A stretch of 38,437 nucleotides of DNA from Pseudomonas sp. (GTDB lineage: Bacteria > Pseudomonadota > Gammaproteobacteria > Pseudomonadales > Pseudomonadaceae): positions 1 to 38,437 of the forward strand of contig JAUYKV010000020.1 in assembly GCA_030699825.1 (NCBI GenBank), read 5' to 3'. The notes under the pieces are model-generated. The model was given only the letters and a program-made list of their open reading frames with translations. It had not been told where the DNA came from and made no database searches. The first letter of the stretch is position 1; every line of letters starts with the position of its first letter. The translations under genes were made by a program, and so were the position numbers. This document shows positions 36,004 to 38,437 of this stretch, piece after piece.

Positions 36004-36975
36004 ATGGGATGCGGATGTGGTGGTGGCAATGCAGAGCAGGGCGGTTGCGGCGGACAAAAGCCGCCAGTCGATCTGATGGTCGATGCCCCTGGCGTACAAG
36101 AGGTAACCCCGGAATCACAGCCCACGGCCGATGAGCCGGAGGCTCTCGCCGAAGAGGTCGAGTCAGCTCCCACGCTGATCGCCAGCAGCGAGCAGGAATG
36201 GCCACGGATCACGGTCAACGGCGTGACTATCGCGCCCGAGGTCATGGCCCAGGAGCTGCAATATCACCCGGCGGAAAGCCGCGAGGAAGCGGTGTTCCTG
36301 GCCGCCCAGGCGTTGGTGATTCGTGAGTTGTTGCAGCAGCGCATCGCCGAGCTGGGCTTGACGGTGCAAGCCGATCCTGGCGAAAGCGCGGAGGAGGCCG
36401 CCACTCGCCAACTGATCGAGCTGGAAGTGACGCTACCGGAATGCGACGAGCAAAGCTGTCAGCATTATTACCAGAGCAACCAGGCACGCTACGTCACCGC
36501 TCCTTTGTTGGCGGCGCGGCATATCCTGCTCGAGTGCGCCCCGGATGATGCCGAGGCCCGCAGCCTGGTACGCGAAAAGGCCGAGCAGTTGCTCGAACTG
36601 TTGCGCCAGGATGGCGGTCGTTTCGCCGAATTGGCCCTGGCCCATTCGGCTTGTCCGTCCAAGGCCCAGGCCGGCGCGTTGGGGCAACTGAGCAAAGGCC
36701 AGACCGTGCCCGAGTTCGAACGGCAACTGTTCAAGCTGCCCGCCGGGTTGGCCGGCCAGCCGCTTGAAAGTCGCTACGGTTGGCATGTGGTCAGCGTCGA
36801 CCAGCGCATCGAAGGCAAGCAATTGCCCTACGAAGTGGTCGCCGGCTCCATCCGCGCGCTGTTGCAACAAGGGGTATGGCAGAAGGGCGTGGCCCAGTAC
36901 CTGCAGACCCTGATTGGCGCGGCGGATATCGTTGGCATCCGCTTGCAATGCGCCGATTCGCCGTTGTTGCAGTAG
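36004..36975 (+). CDS. Parvulin-type (PpiC) peptidyl-prolyl isomerase with Cys/Gly-rich N-terminus
   Basis: A 323-residue protein starting at ATG 36004 with GAGGAA 8 nt upstream. Residues 1-18 are MGCGCGGGNAEQGGCGGQ, rich in Cys and Gly; residues about 20-70 form an acidic, disordered-looking linker; a SurA_N/NifM-like helical part follows (PRITVNGVTIAPEVMAQEL); then the PpiC domain with AARHILLE, GGRFAELALAHSACPS, GALGQLSKGQTVPEFE and YGWHVVSVD motifs. No signal peptide is seen, so a cytoplasmic role is expected. The corresponding gene is known directly after narI in P. aeruginosa and other pseudomonads; NifM serves nitrogenase similarly, so help in nitrate reductase folding is inferred. Confidence 0.9.
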   Translation: MGCGCGGGNAEQGGCGGQKPPVDLMVDAPGVQEVTPESQPTADEPEALAEEVESAPTLIASSEQEWPRITVNGVTIAPEVMAQELQYHPAESREEAVFLAAQALVIRELLQQRIAELGLTVQADPGESAEEAATRQLIELEVTLPECDEQSCQHYYQSNQARYVTAPLLAARHILLECAPDDAEARSLVREKAEQLLELLRQDGGRFAELALAHSACPSKAQAGALGQLSKGQTVPEFERQLFKLPAGLAGQPLESRYGWHVVSVDQRIEGKQLPYEVVAGSIRALLQQGVWQKGVAQYLQTLIGAADIVGIRLQCADSPLLQ

Positions 36976-37053
36976 CCACGACGGCGGTAGGCAAGCCATA
37001 AGCTGCAAGCGAAAAGCCCCGGATTGCATCCGGTCAGGACAGTATCCTTCCAG

Positions 37054-37076
37054 GGGGAGGGGCTTTAGCCGCGATG
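37054..37076. repeat. Half copy of the GGGAGGGGCTTTAGCCGCGA palindrome
   Basis: GGGGAGGGGCTTTAGCCGCGAT matches one arm of the repeat at 18271-18371 without the opposing arm. Confidence 0.7.
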
Positions 37077-37088
37077 ATTGTTGATGAT

Positions 37089-37129
37089 CGTTCCCTCGTC
37101 GAGGCGTCGAACGCGTCCGCGTGGGAACG
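37089..37129. repeat. Hairpin repeat, copy B (TCGAGGCGTCGAAC loop)
   Basis: Arms CGTTCCC / GGGAACG enclose GTCGAGGCGTCGAAC as in copy A at 15064-15102; the arms differ between copies but pair within each copy. Confidence 0.7.
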
Positions 37130-37146
37130 CAGGCATCGGAGAAACC

Positions 37147-38139
37147 ATGGACACACAACTGCAGGATGGCTTCGGCCGCACAGTCGATTACCTGCGCATG
37201 TCGGTCACTGACCGCTGTGATTTCCGCTGTGTCTATTGCATGGCCGAAGACATGACCTTCCTGCCGCGCCAGCAGGTGCTCGGTCTCGAGGAACTCTACC
37301 GGCTGGCGGCGCTGTTCGTCGGCCTGGGGGTGAAGAAGATCCGTCTGACCGGCGGCGAACCCCTGGTACGCACGGGCATCGTCGAACTGTGCCAGCGCAT
37401 CGCCGCTTTGCCCGGCCTGCGCGAGCTGGTGATGACCAGTAACGGCTCGCAGTTGGTGAAGCTGGCCAGGCCGCTGGCCGACGCCGGGGTCAAGCGTCTG
37501 AACATCAGCCTCGACAGTCTGGATCCGGGCAAATTTCGCGGCATCACCCGCACCGGCAGCCTGCGCCAGGTGCTGGACGGCATCGAAGCGGCGCGCGATG
37601 CCGGCTTCGAGCGGATCAAGCTCAACGCGGTCATCATGAAAGGACGCAACTTCGACGAAGTGCTCGACTTGGTCGACTACGCCATCGCCAGGCAGCTGGA
37701 TATCAGCTTTATCGAAGAAATGCCCCTGGGCGATGTCGGCCGTTCGCGCGGCGAGTCGTACTGCTCCAGTGAAGAAGTGCGCAAGCTGATCGTCAGCCGA
37801 CATGCCCTGCTCGACAGCGCCGAACACAGCGGCGGTCCGGCGCGCTACATGCGCCTGAAGGAGCATGCGGCTACCCGTATCGGCTTCATTTCGCCGAATT
37901 CACACAACTTCTGCAGCACCTGCAACCGCGTGCGCCTGACCGTCGAAGGTCGTCTGTTGTTGTGCCTGGGCCAGGAAAATTCCATCGACCTGCGCGCCCT
38001 GTTGCGCAGCCATCCGCTGGACGATCAGCCGATCATCGACGCGGTGCAGCAGGCCCTGCAACGTAAACCACTGCGTCACGAATTCAGTGCCGATGGCGAG
38101 GTGAAAATCCTGCGTTTCATGAACGCCAGCGGCGGCTGA
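37147..38139 (+). CDS. moaA: MoaA, GTP 3',8-cyclase of molybdenum cofactor synthesis
   Basis: A 330-residue radical SAM enzyme that turns GTP into 3',8-cyclo-7,8-dihydro-GTP, the first step of molybdopterin synthesis. The N-terminal cluster motif is [19 protein letters not shown] is the SAM-binding segment; the C-terminal cluster motif is [20 protein letters not shown]; and the protein ends in Gly-Gly (NASGG), needed for activity. GGAG lies 5 nt before the ATG at 37147. Its place at the end of the nar operon supplies the cofactor for NarG; a second moaA elsewhere is usual in Pseudomonas. Confidence 0.96.
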   Translation: MDTQLQDGFGRTVDYLRMSVTDRCDFRCVYCMAEDMTFLPRQQVLGLEELYRLAALFVGLGVKKIRLTGGEPLVRTGIVELCQRIAALPGLRELVMTSNGSQLVKLARPLADAGVKRLNISLDSLDPGKFRGITRTGSLRQVLDGIEAARDAGFERIKLNAVIMKGRNFDEVLDLVDYAIARQLDISFIEEMPLGDVGRSRGESYCSSEEVRKLIVSRHALLDSAEHSGGPARYMRLKEHAATRIGFISPNSHNFCSTCNRVRLTVEGRLLLCLGQENSIDLRALLRSHPLDDQPIIDAVQQALQRKPLRHEFSADGEVKILRFMNASGG

Positions 38140-38189
38140 AGCGTTGCTTCGGCAGCCCACTAGATTTACCCCTTTTTACCCTCCCATTT

Positions 38190-38214
38190 GGTCGCCTTGA
38201 GCGGCCATTTTTTT
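38190..38214 (+). terminator. Rho-independent terminator of the nar operon
   Basis: Stem GGTCGC / GCGGCC (one G-T pair), loop CTTGA, then A followed by seven T. It lies 50 bp after the moaA stop and abuts the presumed end of an insertion element. Confidence 0.75.
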
Positions 38215-38437
38215 GGCTATGTACCCATTAACTGTCCTGATTAGCAATGATGATCAGCCAAGCTGGCCGCCCGTGGTCACCGGGCCTATGCTGTATATGC
38301 GTACAGTTATTTCGGTGAGGGGTGGAATCATGGCGATGAACCGAATTCAGTTTCAACCTGGGCTGTCGATGCCCGAGTTTCTCAAGCGCTACGGTACCGA
38401 AGCCCAGTGCGCGGCGACATTGGAGCAAGCGCGCTGG
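38215..38437 (+). mobile_element. IS1595-like insertion sequence, left part (cut by window edge)
   Basis: The transposase start lies at the right edge. The element's left end is taken to be near GGCTATGTACCCATTAAC at 38215, right after the T run of the terminator; this boundary is a guess since the right inverted repeat and target duplication are outside the window. Confidence 0.6.
38330..38437 (+). CDS. IS1595 family transposase, N-terminal fragment (3' end outside window)
   Basis: Thirty-six codons are visible: MAMNRIQFQPGLSMPEFLKR and YGTEAQCAATLEQARW. The FQPGLSMPEFLKRYG pattern is the start of IS1595-group transposases, whose next part is a zinc-ribbon and then a DDE-type domain (not in view). 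GAGGGG (38317-38322) lies 7 nt upstream of the ATG. Whether the gene is intact cannot be known here. Confidence 0.8.
   Translation, partial: MAMNRIQFQPGLSMPEFLKRYGTEAQCAATLEQARW

Larger units (their letters stand above)
36976..37146. other. Spacer between ppiC and moaA with two repeats
   Basis: No gene. It holds a REP fragment (37054-37076) and a hairpin repeat copy (37089-37129); a possible hairpin CCCCGGATTG / CATCCGG-like lies around 37017-37034. No promoter is evident, so moaA is probably read through from the nar operon. Confidence 0.45.

Overview
The window reads as chromosomal DNA from a denitrifying Pseudomonas (high GC; gene order and protein families typical of the genus, perhaps the mendocina/oleovorans or stutzeri lineages; species not determinable from the sequence alone). 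Its core is a linked respiratory locus: a complete nitrous oxide reductase operon (nosRZDFYL-tatE, about 10.7-19.2 kb), a Crp/Fnr-type regulator of the Dnr class (19.6-20.3 kb), a small nitrate-responsive group (periplasmic P-box protein, porin, beta-carbonic anhydrase, 20.4-23.3 kb), the nitrate sensor pair narXL (23.5-26.0 kb), and the nitrate transport/respiratory nitrate reductase operon narK1-narK2-narGHJI-ppiC-moaA (26.2-38.1 kb). No nitrite reductase (nir) or nitric oxide reductase (nor) genes are visible, so the window covers the first and last steps of denitrification only.

Left flank, 1-10.4 kb, is ordinary Pseudomonas chromosome: the 3' part of an ExaC-like aldehyde dehydrogenase with a strong terminator; a DUF934 gene and a cysI-type nitrite/sulfite reductase; a 37-residue membrane peptide gene divergent from cysI; DUF2970 and MATE genes; an RlmN/Cfr-family radical SAM paralogue; a DUF1883 gene; a pnuC plus NadR-like kinase pair; and an acyl-CoA dehydrogenase. 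The right edge enters an IS1595-like element inserted immediately after the terminator of the nar operon.

Regulation can be read directly. Four Anr/Dnr (FNR-type) boxes lie upstream of nosR (10720), the porin (22496), the carbonic anhydrase (22608, one mismatch) and narK1 (26145). Three of them (nosR, carbonic anhydrase, narK1) are exactly 29.5 bp upstream of a TANNNT -10 hexamer, the class II geometry; the porin is 28.5 bp. Three 16-bp NarL-type 7-2-7 palindromes of the form TACCnCT-nn-AGAGGTA lie upstream of dnr (20354), between porin and carbonic anhydrase (22558), and between narX and narK1 (26092). NarXL therefore probably controls its own operon, the nar operon, dnr and the porin/carbonic anhydrase pair, while Anr/Dnr adds the low-oxygen and NO signals.

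The least explained part is the stretch 20.36-23.32 kb: a secreted protein made of two NarX-type P-box domains without any kinase, a porin with NarL and Anr/Dnr sites, and a carbonic anhydrase sharing the same control region. Several Pseudomonas-type palindromic repeats lie between genes, two of them inside the nos operon.
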